Source of the DNA: Saprospiraceae bacterium
GTDB taxonomy: Bacteria > Bacteroidota > Bacteroidia > Chitinophagales > Saprospiraceae
Direction: 5' to 3'
Length of the DNA: 64,000 nt
NCBI GenBank assembly: GCA_016787525.1
Contig: JAEUUP010000092.1
Location: 1-64,000, forward strand
How positions within the stretch are numbered: position 1 is the stretch's first letter; each line of letters starts with the position of its first letter. Both the position numbers and the translations under genes were made by a program. The notes beneath the pieces are model-generated. The model did no database searches, had not been told where the DNA came from, and saw only the letters and a list, made by a program, of their open reading frames with translations. This document shows positions 7,547 through 15,884 of the stretch, piece after piece.

Positions 7547-9466
7547 ATGACTATCAAAGCATTATTCGTCCTAACCTTCACAAGTTGCTGGCTGACTATT
7601 GGTTTTGCTGAAAATACATCCCCTCAGTATCCAATAGACGAAATTCCAGAAAACCTCAAAAAAGATGCAGACGCTGTCATTCGCACCGAAGAGCAGACAT
7701 TTGAGGTCGAATCGCCCGCCAAAGCGACACATCGTTACAAAATTGCCATCTCAATCTTGAAAAAAGACCATGCTTGGAGCGACTTTACCGTTCATTATAA
7801 CCAATGGAGCAAGGTGACAAATATCCGTGCGCGTTTTTATGATGCCACAGGCAAATTGATTCGCAAATTAGAAAAAGACGAAATCAACGACAGAGCTGCC
7901 TACGATGGCGTGTCCATTTACAATGATTCGCGGTTCAAACACATTGTCAATACATACGGTGTCGTACCCTACACTTTTGAGCTGGAGTACGAAGTCAAAC
8001 ACGTTGGTTTGCGCGGCTATCCCGATTGGGACATTCAACCACAATATGCAACAGCCGTGCAACACAGCGAATACACCCTTTCGACCCCCCTCAGTATGCG
8101 ACCACTTTTTAAGAATTGGAACACACAAATCAAACCCGAGGAAACAAACAGCAGCAAAACCACCACCTTAAAATGGGCTGCCAACGGTATCGAACCCGTT
8201 AAGTCAGAACCCATGAGTCCGCCAGCAGCCAGAGTGTTGCCGTGGGTCGCTATTTCTCCTGCCGAGTTTGAAGTCGAAGGTAAGCAAGGGCGTATGACCG
8301 ATTGGATGACTTTTGGTCGCTTTTTGTACGAGTTGAACAAAGACAGAGACAAAATATCGCCCGACTTGCAAGCCAAAGTCAAAGAAATGACCGCTTCTGC
8401 TAAAACGAATTTTGAGAAGATTGATACTTTATACCACTATATGCAAAAAAACATGCGCTATATCAGCGTTCAATTGGGCATTGGTGGTTGGCAGACATTC
8501 GAGGCAAGTTATGTGGAACAAAATAAATATGGCGATTGCAAAGCCCTTTCTAATTTTATGAAAGCCATGCTAAAAGTTGTGGGCATAGAATCTGTTTTGA
8601 CTGTCGTACGAGCAGGCGATGAACGAGAACTTTCACCCTCTGAAGATTTCTGTTCACCTGCCTTCAATCACATGATTCTGCACATTCCTTCCGAAAATAT
8701 GTGGCTGGAATGCACGTCAACCGATGCACCAACAGGTTATCTGAGCGATTTTACAGAAGGGCGACGCGTGTTATTGATTACGAGAGAAGGCGGTAAAATG
8801 GTCAAAACACCCACTTCTGCCTTAGATAAAAACACACAAGTCAGCAAAACCGACATCGTTTTGACCGAATCGGGCAGTGCAACCTTAAAAAATGGCGCGA
8901 TACTGAGGGGGGCTTTACACGATTCGTGGCGGCAATTGGTGACCAATGTTTCAAAAGAGGAGTTTCAAAAAACCTTTGTCAATGTGTTAAAATTACCGAC
9001 CTACACCATCAAATCGCTTGACGCAAAACCCGACCAGAAAAAACCCGAACTGGCACTCAACTATGAGTTGTCAATGGAAAAATACGCTTCAAAAGCAGGG
9101 ACTCGCTTGTTTGTACCCATGAATCTGCACAACCCATTCGACGATACACCTTCACCGACAGAAAAACGCAATCTCCCCATCGAAATCGGTGGCGATGGCT
9201 ATGCCGAAAACGACGAAGTCACTTTCACAATGCCCGAAGGCTACGATGTGGAGACGATTCCAACAAAGGAATTTGACTACAAATCGGAGTTTGGCTACTA
9301 CAAAGCCACCATCGAAAGAGCAGGTGACAATAAATTAGTGTACAAACGCCAACTCGAAATCCGTCCAGTCCATATAGCAGCAGACCGTTTCAACGATTTG
9401 CGCGATTTTTATAAAAAAATACAGCAAGCGGATACGACTAAGGTGATTTTGAAGAAAAAGGCTTAA
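7547..9466 (+). CDS. Secreted DUF3857 / transglutaminase-like protein with intact catalytic site
   Basis: The protein has 639 residues. A signal peptide (MTIKALFVLTFTSCWL, ending GFAEN) is followed by a DUF3857 domain to about residue 230 and a transglutaminase-like core at about 285-400. The core has the canonical triad: Cys331 in YGDCKALS, His375 in FNHM, and an Asp/Glu in WLECTSTD near 388-392. It differs from its two upstream neighbours, which have lost the Cys. The C-terminal 200 residues form a beta-rich DUF3858-like region. Family members are periplasmic or secreted and their substrates are generally unknown. The dispersed 10-mer occurs three times (7620, 8087, 8901), encoding PQY, PLS and LRG. 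Confidence 0.85.
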   Translation: MTIKALFVLTFTSCWLTIGFAENTSPQYPIDEIPENLKKDADAVIRTEEQTFEVESPAKATHRYKIAISILKKDHAWSDFTVHYNQWSKVTNIRARFYDATGKLIRKLEKDEINDRAAYDGVSIYNDSRFKHIVNTYGVVPYTFELEYEVKHVGLRGYPDWDIQPQYATAVQHSEYTLSTPLSMRPLFKNWNTQIKPEETNSSKTTTLKWAANGIEPVKSEPMSPPAARVLPWVAISPAEFEVEGKQGRMTDWMTFGRFLYELNKDRDKISPDLQAKVKEMTASAKTNFEKIDTLYHYMQKNMRYISVQLGIGGWQTFEASYVEQNKYGDCKALSNFMKAMLKVVGIESVLTVVRAGDERELSPSEDFCSPAFNHMILHIPSENMWLECTSTDAPTGYLSDFTEGRRVLLITREGGKMVKTPTSALDKNTQVSKTDIVLTESGSATLKNGAILRGALHDSWRQLVTNVSKEEFQKTFVNVLKLPTYTIKSLDAKPDQKKPELALNYELSMEKYASKAGTRLFVPMNLHNPFDDTPSPTEKRNLPIEIGGDGYAENDEVTFTMPEGYDVETIPTKEFDYKSEFGYYKATIERAGDNKLVYKRQLEIRPVHIAADRFNDLRDFYKKIQQADTTKVILKKKA

Positions 9467-9484
9467 TTTCGTAAGAATCTAAAT

Positions 9485-9520
9485 ACAAAAGCCGACCCCT
9501 CAGTAAAGGTCGGCTTTTGT
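9485..9520 (+). terminator. Rho-independent terminator carrying the 10-mer in its loop
   Basis: A perfect 13-bp stem joins ACAAAAGCCGACC (9485-9497) to GGTCGGCTTTTGT (9508-9520). The loop CCTCAGTAAA overlaps the CCCCTCAGTA motif at 9496-9505. It lies 18 bases after the stop of the transglutaminase gene. Confidence 0.85.
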
Positions 9521-9538
9521 CGTTTTTGAGAACTGCAT

Positions 9539-9739
9539 TTATACCCAATCCAAATCGGCTAATCTCAATTTAAAACCCTTCAAGACATCTTCACCCGACA
9601 AAGTCGTTTTAAAAGAGTCCAACTCTTCGCGGCTTCCATCGGCTCGATAAATATAAACTCGTTCTTCGATTCGGTCAATTTTAATAAAAAACTTGCGACC
9701 CAAGCCGAAGCCCGAGCCGCAAGTGTCCCTTACTGTCAT
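9539..9739 (-). pseudogene. C-terminal fragment of a Uma2-family (DUF820) protein
   Basis: The 66 residues include VYIYRADGSREELDSF and LSGEDVLKGFKLRLADL, which match the C-terminal end of Uma2-family putative endonucleases. The N-terminal PD-(D/E)xK core is absent, and the first residues (MTVRDTCGSGFGLG) look unrelated. I read it as a gene remnant. A full-length, different Uma2 gene is at 50969. Confidence 0.6.
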
Positions 9740-9750
9740 GAGAAAAAAAA

Positions 9751-11973
9751 TTAGTTTAAAAGCACCATTCGCTGCGTAGCTGAATGTAAAGGCGTATCGA
9801 GGCGATAGAAAAGTACGCCCGATACTGATCGTAGATTCCTTTGGAAAGGGGTGTCCGAAAAGTTCATAGTGATTTGATTATTGCCTTTTTTGAATGTCCC
9901 TGTTTGTTTTTTTATGATGCGCCCTGTTTCGTCGAAAACAGTTAAAGTGGCTTCGCTGTCGTTAGGCAAACGGAAATTAATATGCGTTGTGCCTGAAAAT
10001 GGATTCGGGTTGTTTTGAAAAAGGTGAAAATTGCCCCCCTCAGTATTTTTTGAAGCGAATCGCAAATCCACCTTCATCTGCTCACCTGCCGAGGAATAGG
10101 CTTCAGCAGGTGTTAAGTCAGATGTCAGGTGCAAAACCTCACTCAAACGAGTAGAACGCAAGGCTTGCACAGTAAAAATAAACATGTTCATGGGTTCAGC
10201 TTTGCTGCCGAGGCTGTTCCAACTGACCGTGACATTGCCCCTATCGGCGAACACAGCATAGTTGGAAGAGGAAAAATTGTAAATGTCTAACGGATCTATA
10301 GAGTGGAATTTAAGTGATTTTTTATCGTAATTCAATGTAAACTGAAAGGCTTCTGGTTCAAGTTTGGGCGTTCTGACAGCGATATTGTATGTTTTGCCTG
10401 CTTCTAAAAGTTCATCTTCTGTTTCCATCACAAATATTCTCTGCCCTCGTGGTTCAATACTCATTTGCAAAGGCAAATTGGTAGCCGAACCGTTCATATC
10501 ACCTATTTTCATACTGATAAAATCAGCGTTAGTAATGGTATCTGTTACAGGAAAATAAGACAAAAACTCAGGAAAACTTATCGAAATCGGGTCTATACCC
10601 GTTGGAAATGTATAAGATTTAGGCACAAAACGCCATGACCGATTGTTCGGGAAACTATCCATTTGGCGCAAAACAACGCGACGCGTGATTAACATGTCCA
10701 GTGCATCAATTGAGCCATCGCGATTCACGTCAGCCGCAATTAATTTATAGGGCGATGTCAAAGGATTTGAGTTAAGCACATGGCGGCTGATCAATGCCAC
10801 ATCGAAGGTCGTAACGCCATTGAGCCAATCGCCACCACGCGAAGGTGTGATTTGATAATCGTTGTTTCGGCGTAAATTCAAATGGTAAGAACCATTGGGG
10901 ATACTATATTGCGATGCAATTCCTAACATTGTACTTCTCAGGTCAACTTTTGCACCAATAATAACTTGTTCCTCAGTAAGAAACCTACCATCAATGGGTG
11001 ACTCTAATGGGATATTACAAACACGATTCGAGTCATTGACATAAATCGTTGTCGTACAGCTATTTGTAAGACCTGATAAGTCTTTTGTCCATACTTCAAC
11101 CGCAATCCGACCTGTATCACCGCAACCAAAACTCAATGATGACGAATCGGGGAAACCCGTTCCACTGCCTGCACGACGTATTTTGAGGGTCAAATTACTG
11201 AGGGGGGTACAATTATCAGAAATGGAGGTTGCGACATCGAGAGGATTTACAACGAGCCTATTACTTGAACTGATTAATTTAGGTGAAAAGCCTGTTTTAC
11301 AAGCTACGGTTGGCGGCACATCTTTGACAGTGACCTTAAATGAACACGTTACAGTATTGTTTGAAAGGTCTTTGGCTGAAAATGCCACAGTCGTTGTACC
11401 AACAGGAAATGCACTGCCCGAAGTCAAGCCCGAACTTTGATTCACTGTCAAACCCGTTGAGCAGTTATCCGATACTGAGGGGGGCGCAAAGGTGAACGTT
11501 TTAGTACATTCTGTCGCGTTGACGGTCAAAGTCGTATCTTTTGCACAATTGAGCAATAAAGGGCGAACAGTGTCGCGAATGGTCACAGCAGTTGTGCATT
11601 GAGCGCGATTACCAGCAGTGTCGCGAACAAATAAAATGACATTCTGAGTACCAATATCGGCGCAAGTATAACTCGTTTTACTTGCACTGATGATGATGAC
11701 AGGACAATTATCTGTTGAGAAATCGTCTAAATCAATAGGCGATATGAACTTCCGACCTGTTTGGTCGAGCGTTGCTGTAATAGCCGTTTTGCAGACGGCA
11801 TGTGGCGCAATCGTATCTTTCCAATTGCTGGGGCAATATGGACAAAAAAGAATTTGAGCCGAAATAGTTGTTGTTTGTAAAAGCGTAAGAAAAAAGAAGA
11901 AAAAACCAGAAAAAATAGAAAGCTTTTGTTGTAAACCGAAGTTTACGTTTAGTGTAAATGTTCGTGCTGTCAT
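9751..11973 (-). CDS. Large secreted HYR/dockerin-like protein with type IX secretion sorting domain
   Basis: The ATG at 11973 is preferred over a GTG nine bases upstream. A signal peptide with a Phe-rich core ends at ISAQ. The ectodomain contains HYR-like immunoglobulin-fold modules (for example FPVGTTTVAFSAKD and a preceding DTAGNRAQC module), then a dockerin-like calcium motif (ADVNRDGSIDALDML, followed by IGDMNGSATN), then a cohesin-like region. The last 85 residues are a classical type IX (Por) sorting domain (NNPNPFSGTT, ...GRIIKK..., ending RMVLLN), so it should be exported and anchored on the cell surface or released. It carries three exact 10-mer copies (10036, 11196, 11473). It is a likely adhesin or carbohydrate-binding scaffold; the ligand is unknown. 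Confidence 0.85.
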   Translation of the reverse strand: MTARTFTLNVNFGLQQKLSIFSGFFFFFLTLLQTTTISAQILFCPYCPSNWKDTIAPHAVCKTAITATLDQTGRKFISPIDLDDFSTDNCPVIIISASKTSYTCADIGTQNVILFVRDTAGNRAQCTTAVTIRDTVRPLLLNCAKDTTLTVNATECTKTFTFAPPSVSDNCSTGLTVNQSSGLTSGSAFPVGTTTVAFSAKDLSNNTVTCSFKVTVKDVPPTVACKTGFSPKLISSSNRLVVNPLDVATSISDNCTPLSNLTLKIRRAGSGTGFPDSSSLSFGCGDTGRIAVEVWTKDLSGLTNSCTTTIYVNDSNRVCNIPLESPIDGRFLTEEQVIIGAKVDLRSTMLGIASQYSIPNGSYHLNLRRNNDYQITPSRGGDWLNGVTTFDVALISRHVLNSNPLTSPYKLIAADVNRDGSIDALDMLITRRVVLRQMDSFPNNRSWRFVPKSYTFPTGIDPISISFPEFLSYFPVTDTITNADFISMKIGDMNGSATNLPLQMSIEPRGQRIFVMETEDELLEAGKTYNIAVRTPKLEPEAFQFTLNYDKKSLKFHSIDPLDIYNFSSSNYAVFADRGNVTVSWNSLGSKAEPMNMFIFTVQALRSTRLSEVLHLTSDLTPAEAYSSAGEQMKVDLRFASKNTEGGNFHLFQNNPNPFSGTTHINFRLPNDSEATLTVFDETGRIIKKQTGTFKKGNNQITMNFSDTPFQRNLRSVSGVLFYRLDTPLHSATQRMVLLN

Positions 11974-12293
11974 GGGAGGCACACATTTTTTGTATGCTCT
12001 TTTTTCAAATTAATGTCACTATGGTCATTATAATTTGTAAAATGTAATCAAATTCTCATACGTATTTAAGTTGAAAAAGTAGCAACGGTTTTTGGTAATG
12101 ATATGTTCGCTTTAAATTGTTGAGTCAAAAGTAGAATCTTTTTTTGTTCATACAAAAAAAAAATCGCATAATTTTTCACTTTCACACAATAAATTTTGAA
12201 TAGAGAGTTTTTCTAAATTATTGAACAGCAAAAAAAACGAGCATACAGGTTTATGTTAGCGTTTTTTTGACTTTAAAATGACAAAAAGTAACA
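11974..12293. other. AT-rich intergenic region
   Basis: This 320-base stretch separates the response regulator gene (ending at 12294) from the HYR protein gene (starting at 11973), both on the minus strand. It should hold the promoter of the latter. I see runs of A and T but no convincing -7 box, hairpin or small gene. Confidence 0.5.
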
Positions 12294-12977
12294 CTACTCA
12301 ACCGTAAAAAAATACCCAACACCTTTCACCGTCATAATTTGTACTGAGGGGTCATCTTTCAGATAGTCTCGAAGTTTAGTGATATAAACGTCGAGATTAC
12401 GAGAATTGAAAAATGAATCATCTCCCCATATTTTGAGCAAAATCTCTTTTCTTTCTACTGTAAAATTGCGGTTTTCGCACAGTATTTTCAACAAATCCGT
12501 TTCTCTGGCAGATAATTTTTTAGCAATATCACCATTACGCAATTCATATTTTTGAGGCGTAAACTGGAATTTTCCAATCGTGAATGGGTCGAATACTGAG
12601 GGCGTACTGCGCACCATAGAAAGCAAATTGTGTATGCGTACAATCAACTCTTCCATACTGAAAGGTTTTCGTATATAGTCGTTGCCTCCCGATTGAAAAC
12701 CTTGTAATACATCATCTGTTTGCGTTTTGGCAGTCAAAAAAATAATGGGCAGAGTAGGAGAGAGTCGTCGCAATGATTCGGCCAAAGTATAACCATCCAC
12801 ATTGGGTAACATAATATCGAGGATGGCAATATCAGGTTGAAAGGCTTGAAAAGTAGCCATGACTTTTGCCCCATCCGCAATCATTTGAACATCAAACAAG
12901 CGGCTTTCTAGGCTTTCTTTGACGATTTTGCCTAAAAACGGCTCGTCTTCAACATATAAAACTTTGGTTTTTAACAT
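12294..12977 (-). CDS. OmpR-family response regulator
   Basis: The protein has 227 residues. The receiver domain (about 1-120) has the acidic pair (VEDE, residues 9-12), phosphoacceptor Asp54 in ILDIMLPN, a Thr in FLTAK and the conserved Lys in IRKPF. The C-terminal winged helix (about 130-227) carries SARETDLLKIL and ends in TVKGVGYFF, typical of OmpR/PhoB DNA-binding domains. It begins two bases after the histidine kinase stop, so the two form an operon. A candidate operator with phased direct repeats lies upstream of the kinase at 14730-14765. A near-match 10-mer (12594, last base changed) and an exact copy (12342) both encode PSV. Confidence 0.93.
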   Translation of the reverse strand: MLKTKVLYVEDEPFLGKIVKESLESRLFDVQMIADGAKVMATFQAFQPDIAILDIMLPNVDGYTLAESLRRLSPTLPIIFLTAKTQTDDVLQGFQSGGNDYIRKPFSMEELIVRIHNLLSMVRSTPSVFDPFTIGKFQFTPQKYELRNGDIAKKLSARETDLLKILCENRNFTVERKEILLKIWGDDSFFNSRNLDVYITKLRDYLKDDPSVQIMTVKGVGYFFTVE

Positions 12978-12979
12978 AA

Positions 12980-14686
12980 TTATAATTCTTTAGGTAAAAT
13001 AACACTAAATGTACTACCTTTTTCAACAATGCTTTTGACTCCAATTTTGCCACCATGTTGTTGCACCACACTCGCGACATAACTCAAACCCAGACCATAA
13101 CCTTTGACATTGTGAACGTCACCTGTAGGAACTCGGAAAAACTTGTCAAAAATCTTGTCTTGATACTCTGCTGCAATACCACAACCGTCGTCTTCAATAA
13201 CCAAATGCAATGTATTCTCATACTCTTTAAGGTTTATACTAATATTTTTTCCATTGTATTTTAAAGCATTGTCTAAAAGGTTATAAACCACACTTGTCAG
13301 ATGCACTCTGTCGGCTTCAATAACTGTATTTTCAGACCCCTCAGTATCGAAGGTGATTTTCGCCCCCATTTTCTCGAACTGCAAACGCATTGAGTCTAAA
13401 ACTTGTGCAATCAAAGTCGCTAAATCAAGACTTTCTTTTTTCAATTCTGGTTCTTTTTGCTCAAAAACAGAGAGTTTTAAAACCTTGTCAACAAGCATCG
13501 AAAGGCGCGATAATTCGTTTTTTGAAATATCGAGATACTCTTTTGTCAATTCTGGTTTTTGCAAAGCATTGAAACTTTGTAAAGCCTCTATAGCAACACT
13601 AACAGTTGCAATGGGCGTTTTTAACTCATGTGTGATATTGCTGATAAAGTCATTCTTCAATGCGGTCAAGCGTTCTTGCTGACGTAAACTGCGATAAATG
13701 AGTGCAAATGCCAAAGTTGTCATACCGAACAAAAGTAGTGAAAACAAGACCTGAGGTACTATTTTACGGAACAAAAAGGCTTGGTATTGAGGGAATTGCG
13801 CCAAATAGACATTAAATTTTGGAATACCTGCAAAAACGGGATTAGTTGTCAAACCTTCATATTGTTCCGAAATCGTTTCTCGCTTATTGGATGAAAAAGC
13901 GGCAATCTGGTTTTGATGCAAACGATGAATTCGAAATGGTAAGTCCATTTTTTGAGCTGCCAAAGCCAGCCAAAAATGTGCTGCAATGTCGTCAAGGCGA
14001 ATAGAATCGTAGTTGAGTTTTATAAAAATAGCAGAATCTTTGGGCGATAATGTTTTGTTTAGGACAAAACGTGTTGACATAGATTTACCTTTAGTAGAGT
14101 CTATTGAAAATCGTGAATTTGATTTTGTACTCGTCAAGATTGTATCTTTTTGAGTAAAATCTATGCGTGTTTTGACCGAATCGCTTCGATAATTCAAAAT
14201 TCCAATCGCTTTGAGACTGTCCGAAGCTTTACCCATATAGGCGCGTGTGACGATGCGGGCAAGTTCGCGCCCACTTAAACTATCAGCAGCAATGGTGATA
14301 CGAACGCCACCTTTTTGGATAAAAGTGATTTTACTTTGTTGTAGAGAATCACCAAAGCTTCTATTTTCGTGCATCTCAAACTGTCGGAAATTGTCATTGT
14401 TGGGGCGTGGTGTAAAAATATCGAGCCTGTTGTGCCGTTCATACTGAGGGGGGAGCAACTGTTTTGAATTAGCCCATTGTGGTTTGGGTAAACCATCAAA
14501 ATTGAGTTGAATAATGGAATCTTGCAAGGCCATAACTGTTGTTCTGAAAGTATGGTCTAAGTCCTTTTTGAGCGATAAAAGTTGCTCATCATAGAGTTTT
14601 TTTATCCAAAATACTTCAAATACGCCCAATAGCAGGAGGCTACTGGCGATAAGTGCAATGAGTCCATGTCTGTTGAATCGTTTCAT
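12980..14686 (-). CDS. Membrane sensor histidine kinase
   Basis: The ATG at 14686 is chosen over a TTG nine bases upstream. The 568-residue protein has an N-terminal membrane helix (LIALIASSLLLLGVFEVFW), a periplasmic sensor region of roughly 280 residues, a second helix (VLFSLLLFGMTTLAFALIY), and a kinase core. The phosphoacceptor His353 lies in NITHELKTP. The ATPase domain has the N box (YNLLDNALKYN), DDGCGI and GYGLGLSYV. The periplasmic domain matches no family I recognise. It is transcribed together with the downstream response regulator and divergently from the GLPGLI gene, which is a likely target. Two 10-mer copies (13337, 14442) encode DTEG and PPQY. Confidence 0.93.
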   Translation of the reverse strand: MKRFNRHGLIALIASSLLLLGVFEVFWIKKLYDEQLLSLKKDLDHTFRTTVMALQDSIIQLNFDGLPKPQWANSKQLLPPQYERHNRLDIFTPRPNNDNFRQFEMHENRSFGDSLQQSKITFIQKGGVRITIAADSLSGRELARIVTRAYMGKASDSLKAIGILNYRSDSVKTRIDFTQKDTILTSTKSNSRFSIDSTKGKSMSTRFVLNKTLSPKDSAIFIKLNYDSIRLDDIAAHFWLALAAQKMDLPFRIHRLHQNQIAAFSSNKRETISEQYEGLTTNPVFAGIPKFNVYLAQFPQYQAFLFRKIVPQVLFSLLLFGMTTLAFALIYRSLRQQERLTALKNDFISNITHELKTPIATVSVAIEALQSFNALQKPELTKEYLDISKNELSRLSMLVDKVLKLSVFEQKEPELKKESLDLATLIAQVLDSMRLQFEKMGAKITFDTEGSENTVIEADRVHLTSVVYNLLDNALKYNGKNISINLKEYENTLHLVIEDDGCGIAAEYQDKIFDKFFRVPTGDVHNVKGYGLGLSYVASVVQQHGGKIGVKSIVEKGSTFSVILPKEL

Positions 14687-14729
14687 CAAGGACAAATTTA
14701 AAGGGATAAAAATGACTTATGTGCAACCA

Positions 14730-14765
14730 TTAACTTTAATTAACCTTGTTTCAAGGCAGATTAAC
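14730..14765. promoter_or_regulatory. Candidate response-regulator operator with three phased TTAAC repeats
   Basis: TTAAC occurs at 14730, 14740 and 14761, each followed by a pyrimidine-rich TT. The spacings of 10 and 21 bases are one and two helical turns. This is how OmpR-type regulators usually bind. It sits between the divergent kinase and GLPGLI genes. Confidence 0.45.
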
Positions 14766-14919
14766 CTTTTTAAGAATGAGGGGTCGTACTTTTGCCAATA
14801 GAAATTTTAAGAATAACGCTTATTTATTTTTGAATTATTTAACTATCAGTAACTTACGATTTGAAAAGCTGTTATCTATTTCCAATTTTGCCATTATTAA
14901 TTCAATTTAATCTAAAAAA

Positions 14920-15648
14920 ATGAAAAAAATCTTGTTTTTAAGCACTTTTTTACTCACTTGTTTTTGCGTTTTTGCACAAACGGCATCAAAAACTGAGGGG
15001 GTGATTTCTTTTGAAGAAAAAATAAATATGCACCGCCGTATTCAAAATGAGGAGATGAAAGCCCGCATTCCAGAGTTCCGTAGCTCGAATATGGAATTAA
15101 CGTTTAAAGGTGACGAGTGTATGTATAAAGCTGTTGAAGAAGATGATGAAGAAACCAATAATGGCAATGTACGGATGGTTTTTCGTCGCCCAGCAGTGGA
15201 AATTTACAGAAATTTTGCAACCAACAAAAAAGTAGAATATCGCGAGATGATGGATAAAAAGTACCTCATCGAAGGCGAAATGGCACAACCTGCTTGGAAA
15301 TTGGGTACAGAAACTAAAAAAATTGTAGGTTATGACTGTACTCAAGCGACACTCAACGACACCGCTCGTAAACAAGAAATAGTGGCTTGGTTTACAATGG
15401 ATTTGCCTCTGGCTGCTGGACCACAGAGTCTGGGTTCATTGCCAGGTATGATTCTTGAATTAGATATTAACAAGGGTGAAACCGTTATTACAGCAAAAAA
15501 AATTGATTTTAAATCAGTCAAAGACAATGCTGTCAAAGCACCTACTAAGGGTGAAAAAATAACAGAAGAAGAATTCAAACAAAAACGTGAAGAATTTATG
15601 AAGCGTAATGGTGGTGGTGGCCCCAACTTTAGAATTAATCGTCAATAA
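14920..15648 (+). CDS. GLPGLI-family secreted protein
   Basis: The protein has 242 residues, with signal peptide MKKILFLSTFLLTCFCVFA. The family signature near the C-terminus reads SLPGMILELD, followed by the strand VITAKKIDF, close to the GLPGLI consensus. The preceding segment (WFTMDLPLAAGPQSLG) matches the usual GP..F.GLPG layout. GLPGLI proteins are Bacteroidota-specific periplasmic or outer membrane proteins of unknown function, often adjacent to two-component systems or TonB-dependent receptors. It is divergent from the kinase/regulator operon. A variant 10-mer (AACTGAGGGG, 14991) encodes KTEG just after the signal peptide. A strong terminator follows at 15702. Confidence 0.85.
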   Translation: MKKILFLSTFLLTCFCVFAQTASKTEGVISFEEKINMHRRIQNEEMKARIPEFRSSNMELTFKGDECMYKAVEEDDEETNNGNVRMVFRRPAVEIYRNFATNKKVEYREMMDKKYLIEGEMAQPAWKLGTETKKIVGYDCTQATLNDTARKQEIVAWFTMDLPLAAGPQSLGSLPGMILELDINKGETVITAKKIDFKSVKDNAVKAPTKGEKITEEEFKQKREEFMKRNGGGGPNFRINRQ

Positions 15649-15701
15649 ACAATTGACAATCAAATAAATGTGATTTTTTAGGTGAAATAAATAAAACGTA
15701 G

Positions 15702-15738
15702 CGGTTTAGATTGAAGAAAATCTAAACCGTTTTTTTAT
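15702..15738 (+). terminator. Rho-independent terminator after the GLPGLI gene
   Basis: CGGTTTAGATT (15702-15712) pairs with AATCTAAACCG (15719-15729) around a 6-nt loop, followed by seven T residues. Confidence 0.9.
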
Positions 15739-15858
15739 TCAGTGCCTACTCAAAACTGTCTGTAAAGGATCTCATTTTTTAGTATAAATAGTTGATAGTC
15801 AGGTATTTCAAGAAATAACAATCCAAAAATATTATTCGTAATTCACTTATTGACTCTT

Positions 15859-15866
15859 TAACTTTG
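15859..15866 (+). promoter_or_regulatory. -7 box for the aldehyde dehydrogenase gene
   Basis: TAACTTTG matches TAnnTTTG and ends 18 bases before the ATG at 15885. It overlaps an in-frame upstream TTG codon, which argues that translation starts at the ATG. Confidence 0.5.
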
Positions 15867-15884
15867 CCCGAAAAAACTAAATTT

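Noticed and set aside
15864-15884. TTG start for the aldehyde dehydrogenase
   Set aside because: It overlaps the TAACTTTG promoter box; the ATG at 15885 fits family length.
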